A stretch of DNA of 64,000 nt from Pseudomonas sp. C2B4 (GCF_013359695.1 NZ_JABFMU010000012.1:1-64000), one strand, 5' to 3'; positions 27,157 through 36,245 are shown, numbered from the stretch's first letter. Translations and numbers: made by a program. The notes: generated from the letters alone by a model not told the origin.

Positions 27157-29748
27157 TTAGACCGCTGGCGCCGTTTCGGTTTCGGCGGTCGGTTTCGGCA
27201 GGGAGGAGAGGAACGCCATGATCAGCGCCGCCAGGTACGGCAGCGACTGCACCAGCAACATGGTCACCCAGAAGCGCATGTCGTTGCTCGGCATACCGTT
27301 GACCAGGAAGATCCCCAGCGCCGCGCCCCACAGCAACAGCATGATGAACACCTCTTCCCGGGCCTCCGAAATCGCCACCCAGAAGCCGTGGTTATCGGCG
27401 TTCTTCGGCGTGCGGAAGAACGGAATGCTGCTGGTGAAGAAGCCGTACAGCACCGCTTTGGCGATGGTGTGCGACAACGCCAGGCCGGCCAGTGCCGCGC
27501 AGAACGCATCCTTCAGGTTCACGCCTACGGCGCGACGGTAGAGGAAGATGATCTTGCCGACCTTGAACACGAACAGCGCCAATGGCGGGATCGCGAAAAT
27601 CAGCAGCGGCGGATCGACCCGCTGCGGCACGATGATCATCGCCGCCGACCACAACAGCGCGCCAACGGTGAAGAAGATGTTCATGCCGTCCGCCACCCAT
27701 GGCAACCAGCCCGCGAGGAAGTGGTAGCGCTGGCCGCGGGTCAGCTCGGTGTCCTTGCCGCGCAGCAGGCTGCGGGTGTGACGCTTGATGATCTGGATCG
27801 CGCCATAGGCCCAGCGGAACCGCTGTTTCTTGAAGTCGATAAAGGTGTCGGGCATCAGGCCTTTGCCGTAGCTGTCGTGGTAATACGCCGCCGACAGGCC
27901 TTTCTCGAACACGCGCAGGCCCAGTTCGGCGTCTTCGCAGATGCACCAGTCGGCCCAGCCCAGTTCTTCGAGCACCGAGCGACGGGTCATGGTCATGGTG
28001 CCGTGCTGGATGATCGCGTCGCGGTCGTTACGGGTGACCATGCCGATATGGAAGAAGCCTTTGTATTCCGCGTAGCAGAGCTTCTTGAAGGTGCTTTCGT
28101 TCTGGTCGCGGTAGTCCTGCGGCGACTGCACCACGGCGATTTTCGGATCGGCGAAGTGCGGCACCATGTGCTTGAGCCAGTTCGGATGGACGCAGTAATC
28201 GGAGTCGATCACCGCGATCACTTCGGCATCCTTGGCGGTGTGCGGAATCAGGTAATTCAACGCGCCGCCCTTGAAACCGGCCAGTGGCGCGACGTGGAAG
28301 AACTTGAAGCGCGGGCCGAGGGTTTCGCAGTAGTCGCGCACCGGTTCCCAGACCGCCGGGTCCTTGGTGTTGTTGTCGATGATCAGGACTTCGAAGTCCG
28401 GATAGTCGAGGTTGGCCAGGGCGTTGAGGGTCTGTTTGACCATCTCCGGCGGCTCGTTGTAGCACGGCACGTGGATCGAGACTTTCGGGCGGTAGTTCGA
28501 ATCGCCGACCACCGGCAGAAATTCCCGGCGGCGCTTGTGAATCCACACGGCTTCGGCCAGTTCGTGAGCCTCGGTCAGCAACACGATAAAGACCCCGAGG
28601 GCGCCGAGGGCGAGCAGGAAGCCCACCGTCAGGCTGAACCAGGTGCTGTATTGCTGACTGTAGTCATAACCGATCCAGACCAGCACCGAACCGCAGAGGA
28701 ACGCGATAAAGGTCAGGAAGGTGCGACCACGCTGGCGCAGGGCCGAGCCGTCGATCATCAGCAAGGTCAGCGACAGCAGCGCCAATACCACCGAACCGAT
28801 GGCCAGCACGCGCCACTGCGGAATGGCGACCACCGGACCTTCGAAGTTGAATTTCTGCTGGCGCGCGGCGTTGAACACGCCCCAGTAAGCGCCCACCGAA
28901 CCTTCGTCACTGGCTTTCCACGGTTGGTCGAAGGCTTCGATCACGAAGTAGTTGAAGCCCTGGCGGTTGAGCTTGTTGACCAGGGTTCGCAGGTAAATCG
29001 CCTGGTCCGCCGGCGACGCATCGGCGCCACCACGCATGCGGCCATTGCTCGGCCAGCCGACCTCGGACAGCAGCAGCGGTTTTTTCGGGAACATCTTCTT
29101 CAGGTCGCGGGCGCGGTCGAGGACGAACTGCCCGGCCTTGTCCATCGGGATGAATTCCCAATAGGGCAGAACGTGGGCGGCGATCAGGTCGACGTGCTTG
29201 GCCAGTTCCGGGTGTTCTTCCCAGACGTGCCACTGTTCGGACGTGGTCACCGGCACTTTCACAGCGGCGCGGACGCGATCAAGGATCACGCTCAGTTCGG
29301 CAGCGGTGATTTCCTTACGGAAAATGGCTTCGTTACCTACAACGACGCGGACGACACTGCGCGAAGAATTGGCAAGTTCGATGGCGCGGGCGATTTCCCG
29401 CTCGTTGCGTTCCTGGTCCGGGCTGATCCAGATCCCCAGCGTGACCCGCAGGCCGAATTCTTCCGCCAGTTTCGGGATGTTCTCCAGCGTGCCATCGACC
29501 GAGTAAGTACGGATGTTGTCCGTTAGCTTGCTCATGATCTCCAGGTCGCGACGCATCTGGTCGTCGGTCGGGTACTGCTCTTTCTGTGGGAATTGACCCT
29601 GCTGAAACGGCGAATACGAGAAGCCGGAGATCTGTTCAGGCCAGTTAGGGGCCGTAACCGGGCGATTGATCAGCGCCCAGAAGCCGGTAAACAAGGCAGC
29701 GATGGCGAGCACCACCACCAGGTTGAGTCCAAATTTACGCGATGACAT
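27157..29748 (-). CDS. ndvB: NdvB-type glucan synthase: GH17-like domain fused to a GT2 glycosyltransferase
   Basis: 863 residues. After an N-terminal membrane anchor (about 8-27) comes a periplasmic GH17-like domain (about 40-330) with the acid pair in VVGNEAIF (about 170) and LLSEVGWPS (about 263). Two TM helices follow, then a GT2 domain: IHVPCYNEPPEM, the DxD-type VIDSDYC, SPQDYR, CEDAELGLR and QRFRWAYG. Four or so TM helices close the protein. In P. aeruginosa, NdvB (beside dapE) makes cyclic beta-(1,3)-glucans linked to biofilm antibiotic tolerance; the name rests on that architecture and neighbourhood. The start at 29748 fits the signal-anchor; the longer frame has no support. A terminator follows. 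Confidence 0.9.
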   Translation of the reverse strand: MSSRKFGLNLVVVLAIAALFTGFWALINRPVTAPNWPEQISGFSYSPFQQGQFPQKEQYPTDDQMRRDLEIMSKLTDNIRTYSVDGTLENIPKLAEEFGLRVTLGIWISPDQERNEREIARAIELANSSRSVVRVVVGNEAIFRKEITAAELSVILDRVRAAVKVPVTTSEQWHVWEEHPELAKHVDLIAAHVLPYWEFIPMDKAGQFVLDRARDLKKMFPKKPLLLSEVGWPSNGRMRGGADASPADQAIYLRTLVNKLNRQGFNYFVIEAFDQPWKASDEGSVGAYWGVFNAARQQKFNFEGPVVAIPQWRVLAIGSVVLALLSLTLLMIDGSALRQRGRTFLTFIAFLCGSVLVWIGYDYSQQYSTWFSLTVGFLLALGALGVFIVLLTEAHELAEAVWIHKRRREFLPVVGDSNYRPKVSIHVPCYNEPPEMVKQTLNALANLDYPDFEVLIIDNNTKDPAVWEPVRDYCETLGPRFKFFHVAPLAGFKGGALNYLIPHTAKDAEVIAVIDSDYCVHPNWLKHMVPHFADPKIAVVQSPQDYRDQNESTFKKLCYAEYKGFFHIGMVTRNDRDAIIQHGTMTMTRRSVLEELGWADWCICEDAELGLRVFEKGLSAAYYHDSYGKGLMPDTFIDFKKQRFRWAYGAIQIIKRHTRSLLRGKDTELTRGQRYHFLAGWLPWVADGMNIFFTVGALLWSAAMIIVPQRVDPPLLIFAIPPLALFVFKVGKIIFLYRRAVGVNLKDAFCAALAGLALSHTIAKAVLYGFFTSSIPFFRTPKNADNHGFWVAISEAREEVFIMLLLWGAALGIFLVNGMPSNDMRFWVTMLLVQSLPYLAALIMAFLSSLPKPTAETETAPAV

Positions 29749-30035
29749 GGTTATTTCGGGTTCCGGAGGCTGTGGAACGAGGGAACGATCGGCTGTCGGC
29801 TGCCCAAGAGCGGGGGCGCGCATCCTACACCGGCACTTCACTGAACGTACATCGGACAGGGAAATGCCGGACGTTGGGCAATCCAAGTCGATTTAAGTTC
29901 TTTCATTAGAGCGTGTAGGGCGAATCTTCGTTCGATGTCGTTTCATCAAGACTGGAAAGTCGTCCATTCATAGCGCAATGATGCTCTTGGACGCCGACGG
30001 CCCTATAATGCGCGCCGGTTTTTGAGGTGTTGGTC
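29749..30035. other. ndvB-tcdA divergent intergenic region
   Basis: 287 bases between divergent genes. A clear -10 box, TATAAT (30004-30009), followed by GCGCGCC serves tcdA; I cannot find a good -35 for it. Nothing coding is evident. The ndvB promoter must be in the left half, but I cannot place it. Confidence 0.5.
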
Positions 30036-30848
30036 ATGAGTACAGAAGATCCGCGGTTTGCCGGCATTGCCCGCTTGTATGGCATCGAAGGGCTCGAGCG
30101 CCTGCGTGCGGCGCATGTGGCGATCGTCGGCGTGGGTGGCGTCGGTTCCTGGGCGGCGGAAGCCATGGCCCGTTGCGGGGTCGGCGAGATTTCGCTGTTT
30201 GACCTCGATGACGTCTGCGTCAGCAACGCCAACCGTCAGTTGCACGCGCTGGACAGCACCGTTGGCAAACCCAAGGTCGAGGTCATGGCCGAGCGCCTGC
30301 GCGGGATCAACCCGGACTGCACGGTGCACGCGGTGCCGGATTTCGTTACCCGCGAGACCATGGCCGAGTACATCACGCCCAACATCGACTGCGTGATCGA
30401 CTGCATCGACAGCGTCAACGCGAAAGCGGCGCTGATTGCCTGGTGCAAGCGCCGCAAGATCCAGATCATCACTACCGGCGGCGCGGGCGGCCAGATCGAC
30501 CCGACGTTGATCCAGGTCTGCGACCTCAACCGCACGTTCAATGACCCGCTGGCCTCGAAAGTTCGCTCCACCTTGCGCCGCGACTATGGCTTCTCGCGTA
30601 CCGTGACCCGCCATTACAGCGTGCCGTGCGTGTTTTCCACCGAGCAACTGCGCTACCCGAAACCGGACGGCAGCATCTGTTTGCAGAAGAGTTTTGTCGG
30701 TGATGGCGTGAAGCTTGACTGCGCCGGTGGCTTTGGCGCGGTGATGATGGTGACGGCGACCTTCGGCATGGTCGCGGCGACCAAGGCTGTGGACAAGATT
30801 GTGGCGGGTGTGAGACGGCCCGCGGATCGGGTCAAGCCTCAGGTTTAA
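30036..30848 (+). CDS. tcdA: tRNA threonylcarbamoyladenosine dehydratase
   Basis: 270 residues, E1/ThiF-like superfamily. It uses ATP to cyclise t6A37 to ct6A in tRNA. The nucleotide loop is VGVGGVGSWAAEAMARCGVG (31-50), followed by DLDDVCVSNANRQ (about 56-68, the Mg/ATP Asp and Arg) and DCIDSVNAK (about 122-130). A late GAVMMVTATFGMVAATKAV segment is typical. The start at 30036 gives family length. In E. coli, tcdA (csdL) sits with csdA-csdE, the sulfur system linked to it; here the same trio is kept, but tcdA converges on the csd pair. Confidence 0.95.
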   Translation: MSTEDPRFAGIARLYGIEGLERLRAAHVAIVGVGGVGSWAAEAMARCGVGEISLFDLDDVCVSNANRQLHALDSTVGKPKVEVMAERLRGINPDCTVHAVPDFVTRETMAEYITPNIDCVIDCIDSVNAKAALIAWCKRRKIQIITTGGAGGQIDPTLIQVCDLNRTFNDPLASKVRSTLRRDYGFSRTVTRHYSVPCVFSTEQLRYPKPDGSICLQKSFVGDGVKLDCAGGFGAVMMVTATFGMVAATKAVDKIVAGVRRPADRVKPQV

Positions 30849-30865
30849 GTATTGCTGCTGATGGC

Positions 30866-30935
30866 CTCTTCGCGAGCAGGCTCGCTCCCACATTGGAATG
30901 CTTTCTCTTGTGGGAGCGAGCCTACTCGCGAAGGC
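30866..30935. repeat. REPIN with short spacer
   Basis: Inverted and direct REP units are about 20 bases apart; the second has CCTACTCGCG (one change from CCTGCTCGCG). It fills the gap between the converging tcdA and csdE genes and ends 2 bases before the csdE stop. Confidence 0.9.
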
Positions 30936-30937
30936 GA

Positions 30938-31342
30938 TTAACCAGCCAACTCATTCATTCGTTGTAATACGGCATTGAGGCCATTGCTGCGCGACTGGGA
31001 CAACTGCCGTCCCAACCCCAGCTGATTGAACCAGTCCGCCAAATCCACCTGCTTGAGTTCAGCCGCCGACAACCCGTTCACCCGCGCCAGCAGCAACGCC
31101 ACCAGGCCGCGAATCAGGCGTGCATCGCTGTTGGCCCTGAATTGCCAGTGGCCATCCTTCAGCTCGCCCACCAGCCACACCTGGCTTTCACAGCCATGCA
31201 CCCGGTTGGCCTCGCACATGTCCACATCGCTCAAGGCGGGCAGGCGTTCGCCCCACTGCATCAGCAGGCGCGCCCGTTGTTCCCAGCCGGGTGCCTCCTG
31301 AAAGGCTTCCAGTGCAGTCAATGCCTCGGCGGGCAGGCTCAT
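30938..31342 (-). CDS. csdE: SufE-family sulfur acceptor CsdE
   Basis: 134 residues, SufE/CsdE fold. It takes sulfane sulfur from the partner cysteine desulfurase on a conserved cysteine, Cys51 in VHGCESQVWL, and passes it on. The flanking segments (GWEQRARLLMQWGERLP and DADARLIRG-type ending in GLVALLLARVNG) are standard. It overlaps csdA by 4 bases (ATGA) and is translated after it. With tcdA nearby, CsdE rather than housekeeping SufE is the better name, since no suf genes are present. Confidence 0.93.
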   Translation of the reverse strand: MSLPAEALTALEAFQEAPGWEQRARLLMQWGERLPALSDVDMCEANRVHGCESQVWLVGELKDGHWQFRANSDARLIRGLVALLLARVNGLSAAELKQVDLADWFNQLGLGRQLSQSRSNGLNAVLQRMNELAG

Positions 31343-32544
31343 CGCAGTAGCTCCAGTGCTTGATCCAGCGCTTCAAAGAACCGCTCCAGGTCTTCGGAGT
31401 CGTTGTACAGCGCCAACGACACCCGAATCGCTCCGGCCAGGTGCAGGCTTTTGAGCAGCGGCATGGCGCAGTGATGACCGGCGCGCACCGCAATGCCTTG
31501 TTCGGTCAGCAGGTGTGCCAGATCCGAATTATGTACACCCTCGATGGTAAAACTCGCCAGTGCCACTTGCGGCTTGCCCAGCAGGCGGATGCCGTTTCGC
31601 GCATCCAGGCCCTTGAGCAGATAGTCATGCAGCGCCGCTTCGTGGGCGGATACGGCGTCCTGGTCGAGCCCGGCCAGGTAATCCAGGGTGGCCCCCAGGC
31701 CAATGACGCTGGAAATCGGCGGCGTGCCGGCTTCGAAGCCCAGCGGTGCAGGCCGGAAGCGTGCGTCGTGATAGTTGGCGTCCAGCACCATCTCGCCGCC
31801 GAACTGCCAGGGGCGCAGCTGTTGCAGCGCTTCATGGCGTCCGAACAACACGCCCAGGCCATCGGGACCGTAGAGCTTGTGGCTGGAAAATACGTAAAAA
31901 TCACACCCCAGTGCCTGCACGTCATGCCGGCCATGGACCACGCCCTGGGCGCCGTCGATCACGGTCAACGCGTTATGCGCCTTGGCCATCGTCAGCAGCG
32001 CGGGCAGGGGTTGCCAGGCGCCGATCACGTTGGACAACTGGCTGACCGCCAGCAGTCGCGTGCGTGGACCGATCAATCCTGTGGCGGCTTCGAGGTCGAT
32101 CACGCCGTCGGCATCCAATGGCAGGACCACCAGTTTCAGCGCGCGGCGGTGTGCCAATTGCTGCCACGGCAGCAGATTGGCGTGATGCTCCAGGGCGCTG
32201 ATGACAATTTCATCGCCCGGATGGAATAGAGGTTCCAGGCCATAGGCCAGGAGGTTCAGCGCAGAGGTCGCGCCGTGGGTGAAGATGATCTGCCCACTGT
32301 CACCGGCGTTGAGCCATTGCGCGGCTTTGCGGCGGCTGTCCTCGAACGCCTGGGTGGCATGGGCGCCGGGCAGGTGTTGCGCCCGATGCACATTGGCCGC
32401 GCCATTGGCGTAGTAGTGCGCCAGGGCATCCAGCAGTGCTTGAGGTTTTTGCGTGGTGGCGGCGTTGTCCAGATAGGTCTGGTCTTGCCGTTGCAGCGCG
32501 GCGATGGCCGGAAAATCGGCGCGCCAGGGGGAGGCAATCATCAT
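31339..32544 (-). CDS. csdA: cysteine desulfurase CsdA (class V aminotransferase)
   Basis: 401 residues, PLP-dependent and type II (SufS-like). It removes sulfur from cysteine as a persulfide. PLP Lys223 is in FSSHKLYGP, the cofactor-stacking His is in SALEHHANLLPW (about 120), and the active Cys359 is in RAGHHCAMPL. The N-terminus (YLDNAATTQKP) and THGATSALNLLA (about 89-100) are typical. The first gene of the csdA-csdE pair, it overlaps csdE by 4 bases. A large folded repeat element lies immediately upstream, starting 26 bases before the start codon. Confidence 0.95.
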   Translation of the reverse strand: MMIASPWRADFPAIAALQRQDQTYLDNAATTQKPQALLDALAHYYANGAANVHRAQHLPGAHATQAFEDSRRKAAQWLNAGDSGQIIFTHGATSALNLLAYGLEPLFHPGDEIVISALEHHANLLPWQQLAHRRALKLVVLPLDADGVIDLEAATGLIGPRTRLLAVSQLSNVIGAWQPLPALLTMAKAHNALTVIDGAQGVVHGRHDVQALGCDFYVFSSHKLYGPDGLGVLFGRHEALQQLRPWQFGGEMVLDANYHDARFRPAPLGFEAGTPPISSVIGLGATLDYLAGLDQDAVSAHEAALHDYLLKGLDARNGIRLLGKPQVALASFTIEGVHNSDLAHLLTEQGIAVRAGHHCAMPLLKSLHLAGAIRVSLALYNDSEDLERFFEALDQALELLR

Positions 32545-32570
32545 GGTGTTCGGCCTTTACGCCTGACTCC

Positions 32571-32733
32571 CTGTAGGAGCGAGCTTTTGTGGCGAGGGGA
32601 TTTATCCCCGTTGGGTCGCGTAGCGGCCCTAAATCCTGCAAGCGCGGTGTGCCAGATACACCGCGAGCGCTGGATTTACGACTGCTGCGCAGTCGAACGG
32701 GGATGAATCCCCTCGCCACAGGGGCTCCCACAG
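32571..32733. repeat. 163-bp REP-ended element with cloverleaf-like secondary structure
   Basis: The ends CTGTAGGAGC and GCTCCCACAG are inverted (9 of 10). Inside, 32588-32612 and 32696-32720 pair over 25 bases with one G.T. This stem encloses three hairpins: GGGTCGC/GCGGCCC (32613-32629), AAATCC...CGCGGTGT/ACACCGCG...GGATTT (32631-32677) and CGACTGC/GCAGTCG (32679-32695). It has no coding capacity of note and fills most of the csdA-dapD gap. The ends resemble the REP units elsewhere in the window, so it is probably a larger non-autonomous relative. Confidence 0.85.
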
Positions 32734-32745
32734 AGTCTACGACGC

Positions 32746-33780
32746 TTAGTTGTGAGCGTGCAGCGCTTCGTTCAGTTCGATGGCCGATTTGTGGGTTTTG
32801 CATTCCACGGCACCGGTTTCCGAATTGCGACGGAACAGCAGGTCGGTCTGGCCGGCCAGTTCACGGGCCTTCACGACTTTGACCAGCTGGTTTTTCTCGT
32901 CCAGCAGCGCCACTTTGGTGCCAGCGGTGACGTACAGGCCCGACTCAACGGTATTGCGGTCGCCCAACGGGATACCGATACCGGCATTGGCGCCGATCAG
33001 GCAGCCTTCGCCGACCTTGATCACGATGTTGCCGCCGCCCGACAGGGTGCCCATGGTCGAGCAGCCGCCGCCCAGGTCCGAACCCTTGCCGACGAATACG
33101 CCAGCGGATACGCGGCCTTCGATCATGCCCGGGCCTTCGGTGCCGGCGTTGAAGTTGATGAAGCCTTCGTGCATCACGGTGGTGCCTTCGCCCACGTAGG
33201 CGCCCAGGCGCAGACGTGCGGCGTCAGCGATACGCACGCCGGCCGGAACCACGTAGTCGGTCATTTTAGGGAATTTGTCCACCGAGAACACTTCCAGCAG
33301 CTCGCCGCGCAGACGGGCTTCCAGTTGGTGCTCGGCCAGTTCGGCCAGATCGATGGCGCCCTGGCTGGTCCAGGCCACGTTCGGCAGCAATGGGAAGATA
33401 CCGGCCAGGTTCAGGCCGTGTGGCTTGACCAGGCGATGGGACAGCAGGTGCAGCTTGAGGTACGCCTCAGGGGTCGACGATAGCTGGGCATCTTCGGCCA
33501 GCAGGGTGGCGACCAGCGGCTTGTGGCTTTCGGCCAGGCGGGTCAGCAATGCAGCCTGGGCCGCGTCGACGCCTTTGACGGCTTCAGCCAGTTGCGAGGC
33601 TTGAGCGGTGGTGAAGGCGATGGCCTGGTTGCCTTCGCTGTAGCCCAGGATCGGGGCAATGGCAGCGACCAGTTCGGCCGATGGGTTGAGTAATGGCTGC
33701 GCGTAGAACACTTCCAGCCATGCGCCTTGACGGTTTTGAGTGCCGACACCAAAGGCCAGGCTGAACAGGGTAGTGGACAT
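32746..33780 (-). CDS. dapD: 2,3,4,5-tetrahydropyridine-2,6-dicarboxylate N-succinyltransferase
   Basis: 344 residues, the long Pseudomonas/actinobacterial type (E. coli DapD is 274). It transfers succinyl from succinyl-CoA to tetrahydrodipicolinate, committing the succinylase DAP route. The N-terminal alpha/beta part (1-170) is followed by the left-handed beta-helix with hexad repeats (VRIADAARLRLGAYVGEGTTVM, GRVSAGVFVGKGSDLGGGCS, GEGCLIGANAGIGIPLGD). It acts as a trimer. It lies 32 bases after the ArsC-like gene on the same strand, likely in one transcript; csdA follows beyond the folded repeat. Confidence 0.96.
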   Translation of the reverse strand: MSTTLFSLAFGVGTQNRQGAWLEVFYAQPLLNPSAELVAAIAPILGYSEGNQAIAFTTAQASQLAEAVKGVDAAQAALLTRLAESHKPLVATLLAEDAQLSSTPEAYLKLHLLSHRLVKPHGLNLAGIFPLLPNVAWTSQGAIDLAELAEHQLEARLRGELLEVFSVDKFPKMTDYVVPAGVRIADAARLRLGAYVGEGTTVMHEGFINFNAGTEGPGMIEGRVSAGVFVGKGSDLGGGCSTMGTLSGGGNIVIKVGEGCLIGANAGIGIPLGDRNTVESGLYVTAGTKVALLDEKNQLVKVVKARELAGQTDLLFRRNSETGAVECKTHKSAIELNEALHAHN

Positions 33781-33812
33781 GTTGATACCTCTAACAAATT
33801 GAAACGGGCTGC

Positions 33813-34175
33813 TTACTTCAGAGCTGCCGCGTAGATGTCTGGCTTGAAGCCAATCAGGGTTCGGTCACCGAGATCGAGCACCGGGCGCTTGATCATCGAA
33901 GGTTGTGCGAGCATCAGTTCGATGGCTTTCGATTGGTCGAGATCGGCTTTGCGTTCGTCGTCGAGCTTGCGAAAGGTCGTGCCTGCACGGTTCAACACCA
34001 CTTCCCAGCCGTGCTCATCGCACCATTGGGTCAGGTGTTCACGGTCGATGCCGACCGCTTTGTAATCATGAAAGTCATAGCTGACAGCGTGTTCATCGAG
34101 CCAGGTGCGCGCCTTTTTCATGGTGTCGCAGGCTTTGATGCCGAAAAGGTGCAACGTTTTGCTTGAAACGGTCAA
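33813..34175 (-). CDS. ArsC/Spx-family thioredoxin-fold protein (YffB-like)
   Basis: 120 residues with an ArsC-like thioredoxin fold. The N-terminal strand-loop carries one cysteine in GIKACDTMKKA, the CxxxKK pattern of YffB/Spx relatives. The resolving cysteines of classical arsenate reductase are absent, so arsenate reduction is doubtful; a glutathione-dependent thiol role is more likely. LFGIKACDTMKKARTWL, VVLNRAGTTFRKLDD and IKRPVLDLGDRTLIGF (about 94-109) match the family. It precedes dapD, which I recall as a common Pseudomonas pairing. Confidence 0.9.
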   Translation of the reverse strand: MTVSSKTLHLFGIKACDTMKKARTWLDEHAVSYDFHDYKAVGIDREHLTQWCDEHGWEVVLNRAGTTFRKLDDERKADLDQSKAIELMLAQPSMIKRPVLDLGDRTLIGFKPDIYAAALK

Positions 34176-34285
34176 GGAATCGCCCCCTTTACAGGTGCTG
34201 GAGAAAAAAGGTGTCGGATTATGCCATGACCGGACGGTTTCGCGGCGGCTGTGGTCGGGTTTGTCGTTGTGTCATGGCACAAAAC

Positions 34286-34388
34286 ATGTAGGAGCGAGCT
34301 CTGCTCGCGATGGTCGCCAACGATAATGCGCGCAGCCTGACACCCCGTGGAGTCTTACAGTACATCGCGAGCGAGCTCGCTCCTACAG
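34286..34388. repeat. REPIN of the GTAGGAGCGAGC class
   Basis: TGTAGGAGCGAGCTCTGCTC and its diverged complement flank about 45 bases within the 317-base gap (34176-34492) between the divergent ArsC-like and antiporter genes. Apart from this REPIN and the two promoter zones I see nothing coding in that gap. Confidence 0.88.
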
Positions 34389-34492
34389 GAGGTTGTGCTG
34401 TCCTGGTGTGCGACATAGGTGCAAGGGTCGTGCGTAGTCTAAGCGTCTAATATGGCACTTCAACGCTGTCGATTGTCCGGGAACCCCGCTTT

Positions 34493-36124
34493 ATGCAAAC
34501 CGCTTATACCGTCCTGATCATGCTCATGTTGGTCGGCGTTTCGCGCTTGATCGGACGGGTGATCCCCCTGCCGTTGCCATTGGTGCAAATCGCCGCTGGC
34601 GCCTTGCTCGCCTGGCCGACGCTCGGTTTGCATGTGGCGCTGGATCCCGAGTTGTTCCTGTTTCTGTTCCTGCCGCCGCTGCTGTTTTCCGATGGCTGGC
34701 GCATGCCTAAACGCGAATTCTGGCGCTTGCGTGGGCCAATCCTCACGCTGGCGGTGGGCTTGGTGCTGTTCACCGTGGTCGGTGCGGGTTATTTCATTCA
34801 CTGGTTATTGCCGAGCATCCCGCTGCCGGTGGCGTTTGCGTTGGCAGCGGTGTTGTCGCCAACCGACGCCGTGGCGGTTTCGGCAATCTCCCAGAACCGT
34901 TTGCCGACGCCGTTGATGCACATGCTGCAAGGCGAGGCACTGATGAATGATGCCTCGGGCCTGGTGACGTTCAAGTTTGCCCTGGCGGCGGCGGTGACGG
35001 GCGTGTTCTCGCTGGCCAACGCCAGTGTGACGTTTGTGTTGGTGGCGGTTGGCGGCTTGGCCATTGGCGTGGCGTTGAGCTGGCTGGTCGGGCGCATGCG
35101 CTCGTGGATGATTGCCCGCGGCTGGGATGACCCGGCCACCCACGTCGTGTTCATGTTGTTGCTGCCGTTTGCCGCCTACGTGCTGGCTGAGCGCGTGGGG
35201 GCGTCGGGCATCCTGTCGGCGGTGGCGGCGGGGATGATGCAGAGCTGGCTGGATCTGTTGCCGCGCCAGACCAACACCCGCCTGCTCAATCGCAGCGTCT
35301 GGTCGTTGCTGGAGTTTGCCTTCAACGGCTTGATCTTCCTGCTGTTGGGTCTGCAATTGCCGGACATCATCAAGGCCGTGGCCAGCCATGAGGATTCGTT
35401 GTGGCCGACACTGCTGTATCGCTGCTTCGACGTGGCGCTGATTTTCCTGGTGTTGCTGGTGTTGCGGTTTGTCTGGGTGCAAAGCATCTGGCGCCTGTCC
35501 ATTTTTGTACGGCGCTGGCGCGGCAAGGATGAGATCACCCGGGTGCCGAGCGCGCGCTCCTGCTGGCTGTTGACGGTGGGTGGCGTGCGAGGCGCGGTGA
35601 CGTTGGCGGGTGTGATGTCGGTGCCGATGCTCTTGGGGAGCAGCGCATTTCCCGAGCGCGACCTGCTGATCTTCATCGCCGCCGGAGTGATTCTGTTGTC
35701 GCTGATCGCCGCCTGCATTGCCTTGCCTTTGTTGCTGCGCGGCATCGAGAAAAGCCCCGACGACAAGCGCCGCAACGAAGTGCGTGACGCTTGGCGCAAG
35801 ACGGCCGAAGCGGCCATTCACTCGCTGGAAACCGAGGAGGTCAATCCGCAGGATGCCACCCAGGCCGCGCTGGCGGCGGAGCTCAAGGCGCGGATCATGT
35901 CCGAGTATCGCCATCAATTGGAGGTGTTCAACGACTCCGCCGAAGCCCAGGCCCTGGCGTTTCAGATGGACTTGCTGGAGCGGCGGTTGCGCTTGAAGGC
36001 ACTGCGGGCGCAGCGCCTGGAGTTGTACAGCCTCAGCCGTCAGCACCAGGTTGGCGATGACGTGTTGCGTGAGGTGTTGGCGGAACTGGATTTGAGCGAG
36101 GCCAAGCTTGGGCAGGTGAAATAA
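34493..36124 (+). CDS. CPA1-family Na+/H+ antiporter
   Basis: 543 residues. About 12 membrane segments fill residues 1-410, followed by a soluble tail (about 415-543) that is charged and helical. The transport core contains SPTDAVAVSAI (about 122-132) and GEALMNDASGLVTFKFA (about 147-163) with the conserved acidic pair, plus a late GGVRGAVTLAGV. It should exchange Na+ or K+ for H+ across the inner membrane, for pH and salt balance. It is a single gene; its start has a weak ribosome site (CCCCGCTTT before the ATG). A REPIN follows. The exact ion cannot be read from sequence. Confidence 0.9.
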   Translation: MQTAYTVLIMLMLVGVSRLIGRVIPLPLPLVQIAAGALLAWPTLGLHVALDPELFLFLFLPPLLFSDGWRMPKREFWRLRGPILTLAVGLVLFTVVGAGYFIHWLLPSIPLPVAFALAAVLSPTDAVAVSAISQNRLPTPLMHMLQGEALMNDASGLVTFKFALAAAVTGVFSLANASVTFVLVAVGGLAIGVALSWLVGRMRSWMIARGWDDPATHVVFMLLLPFAAYVLAERVGASGILSAVAAGMMQSWLDLLPRQTNTRLLNRSVWSLLEFAFNGLIFLLLGLQLPDIIKAVASHEDSLWPTLLYRCFDVALIFLVLLVLRFVWVQSIWRLSIFVRRWRGKDEITRVPSARSCWLLTVGGVRGAVTLAGVMSVPMLLGSSAFPERDLLIFIAAGVILLSLIAACIALPLLLRGIEKSPDDKRRNEVRDAWRKTAEAAIHSLETEEVNPQDATQAALAAELKARIMSEYRHQLEVFNDSAEAQALAFQMDLLERRLRLKALRAQRLELYSLSRQHQVGDDVLREVLAELDLSEAKLGQVK

Positions 36125-36133
36125 CGCTTGTCC

Positions 36134-36233
36134 CTGTAGGAGCGAGCTTGCTCGCGATGGACGCCAACGGTAACGCGGGCTGTCTGGTGTCCCGTGTTGT
36201 TCTCTGGTCCATCGCGAGCAAGCTCGCTCCTGC
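36134..36233. repeat. REPIN of the GTAGGAGCGAGCTTGC class
   Basis: CTGTAGGAGCGAGCTTGCTC and GAGCAAGCTCGCTCCTGCA flank about 50 bases. It fills the gap between the converging antiporter and dapC genes. Confidence 0.9.
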
Positions 36234-36245
36234 AAAGCTCCGTGT

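Noticed and set aside
32588..32720. tRNA-like cloverleaf
   Set aside because: The fold is cloverleaf-shaped, but it has a 25-bp outer stem and none of the tRNA consensus bases (no T-loop GTTC, no D-loop GG), so it is not a tRNA.
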